From: Candidatus Omnitrophota bacterium
GTDB lineage: Bacteria; Omnitrophota; Gorgyraeia; Duberdicusellales; 4484-171
Direction of reading: 5' to 3'
Assembly (NCBI GenBank): GCA_028710385.1
Contig: JAQTUC010000031.1
Coordinates: forward strand, 1-13,472
DNA: 13,472 nt
Position 1 is the stretch's first letter, and each line of letters begins with the position of its first letter. This document shows, piece by piece, positions 12,957-13,472 of the stretch. The notes under the pieces were generated by a model. It did no database searches. It saw only the letters and a program-made list of their open reading frames with translations, and had not been told where the DNA came from. A program made the position numbers and the translations under genes.

Positions 12957-13472
12957 GACAATATTAAAAGAAATAAATGAGAAGTTCGGCTTAGAAACTA
13001 CGACTGTTTCTTTGCGCGAAGATGAAATCTATCTTAAGGTAAAGCCGGAGGATTTCAAAAAGATTTGCCTTTCCCTTCATAAACTACTTTCGGCTCCGGT
13101 TGCTTCTTTGTTTGCGTTGGATAACCGCAGAGAAAAAGGCGTATTTGAAATTTACTGTTCGTTTATGGGTGGTAAATGTAAAAAATGGTTTTTTGCGGTA
13201 GCTGAAATACCAGCAGACAATCCTAAATTTAACTCGCTTGCCAAAGATATCTATTCCGCAAGCTTATTTGAACGTGAGATAAAAGAAATGTTCGGCATAG
13301 AGCCATCTAACAGCCCAGATACCCGCAGGCTTCGTCTGCACAGCGAAATCTGGCCGGAAGGATTTTACCCGCTAAGGAAAGATTTCATTAAGCCCGCCGG
13401 CGTAGGCAAAACCGGGGACTATGTTTTTAACGAGGTGGATGGTGAGGGGATTTTTGAGATTCCGGTTGGCCC
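12946..13472 (+). CDS. hyfG: Hydrogenase-4 component G, N-terminal NuoC-like domain (3' end outside window)
   Basis: ATG 12946 overlaps the end of hyfF, with SD AAAAGG 5 nt upstream. The frame stays open to the right edge (175 codons). The visible part is the 30-kDa/NuoC-like domain. It includes the signature SLFEREIKEMFGI (106-118), RRLRLHSEIWPEGFYPLRKD (127-146), and GEGIFEIPVGP (166-176), which in HycE/HyfG leads into the NuoD-like large-subunit domain. A NuoC-NuoD fusion is therefore expected. In true hydrogenases that second part holds the Ni-Fe site with two CxxC motifs; in Ehr-type complexes these cysteines are missing. The catalytic part lies beyond the window, so the activity is not decided. 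The domain faces the cytoplasm on the peripheral arm. Confidence 0.9.
   Translation, partial: MDYKTILKEINEKFGLETTTVSLREDEIYLKVKPEDFKKICLSLHKLLSAPVASLFALDNRREKGVFEIYCSFMGGKCKKWFFAVAEIPADNPKFNSLAKDIYSASLFEREIKEMFGIEPSNSPDTRRLRLHSEIWPEGFYPLRKDFIKPAGVGKTGDYVFNEVDGEGIFEIPVG

Overview
The window is AT-rich and comes from a Gram-negative (diderm) bacterium with an anaerobic, hydrogen-based energy metabolism. It carries a TonB-dependent outer-membrane receptor and the membrane arm of a group 4 [NiFe]-hydrogenase-type complex. Gene content and style suggest a deep-branching lineage such as Omnitrophota or Elusimicrobiota. That is an impression only; no marker gene is present to prove it.

Layout. (1) 1-1636: the end of a small NIL-domain protein, a 234-nt non-coding stretch packed with three consecutive hairpins, a 53-residue helical protein, and a ThiI/MnmA-like PP-loop ATPase (sulfur transfer to tRNA). 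(2) 1637-3626: a 253-nt non-coding region with a terminator-like hairpin and four mutually complementary segments, then a TonB-dependent receptor. (3) 3649-7839: a tight cassette of an XRE-cupin regulator, an M20-family hydrolase that seems to have lost most of its metal and catalytic residues, an acetate-kinase-family protein, and a second, strongly degenerate acetate-kinase paralogue. The last three genes overlap one another. Four copies of a 17-bp TTAA-flanked motif lie as two pairs, 30 bp and 20 bp apart, in front of the regulator and in front of the M20 gene. They are probable operators. (4) 7916-13472: hyfB-hyfC-hyfE-hyfF-hyfG(partial), encoding the proton-pumping membrane arm and the start of the large subunit of a hydrogenase-4 or Ehr-like complex. 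The window ends before the nickel-binding cysteines, so hydrogenase and the cysteine-less Ehr type cannot be told apart.

How the parts may work together. The Hyf/Ehr proteins couple an electron-transfer arm to ion translocation across the inner membrane. The acetate kinase pair directly upstream suggests, by inference only, a link to acetyl-phosphate/acetate fermentation, or a regulatory or structural role for a heteromeric kinase-pseudokinase-pseudohydrolase complex. A promoter at the end of the second kinase gene, a small hairpin, and a TATAAT eight bases before the hyfB ATG mark the boundary between cassette and hydrogenase operon.

Most notable observations: a composite two-hairpin repeat family (about 219-390 and 9755-9855) with compensatory stem changes and a conserved bulged A; the four-site operator array; and the cassette of pseudoenzymes beside the hydrogenase genes.
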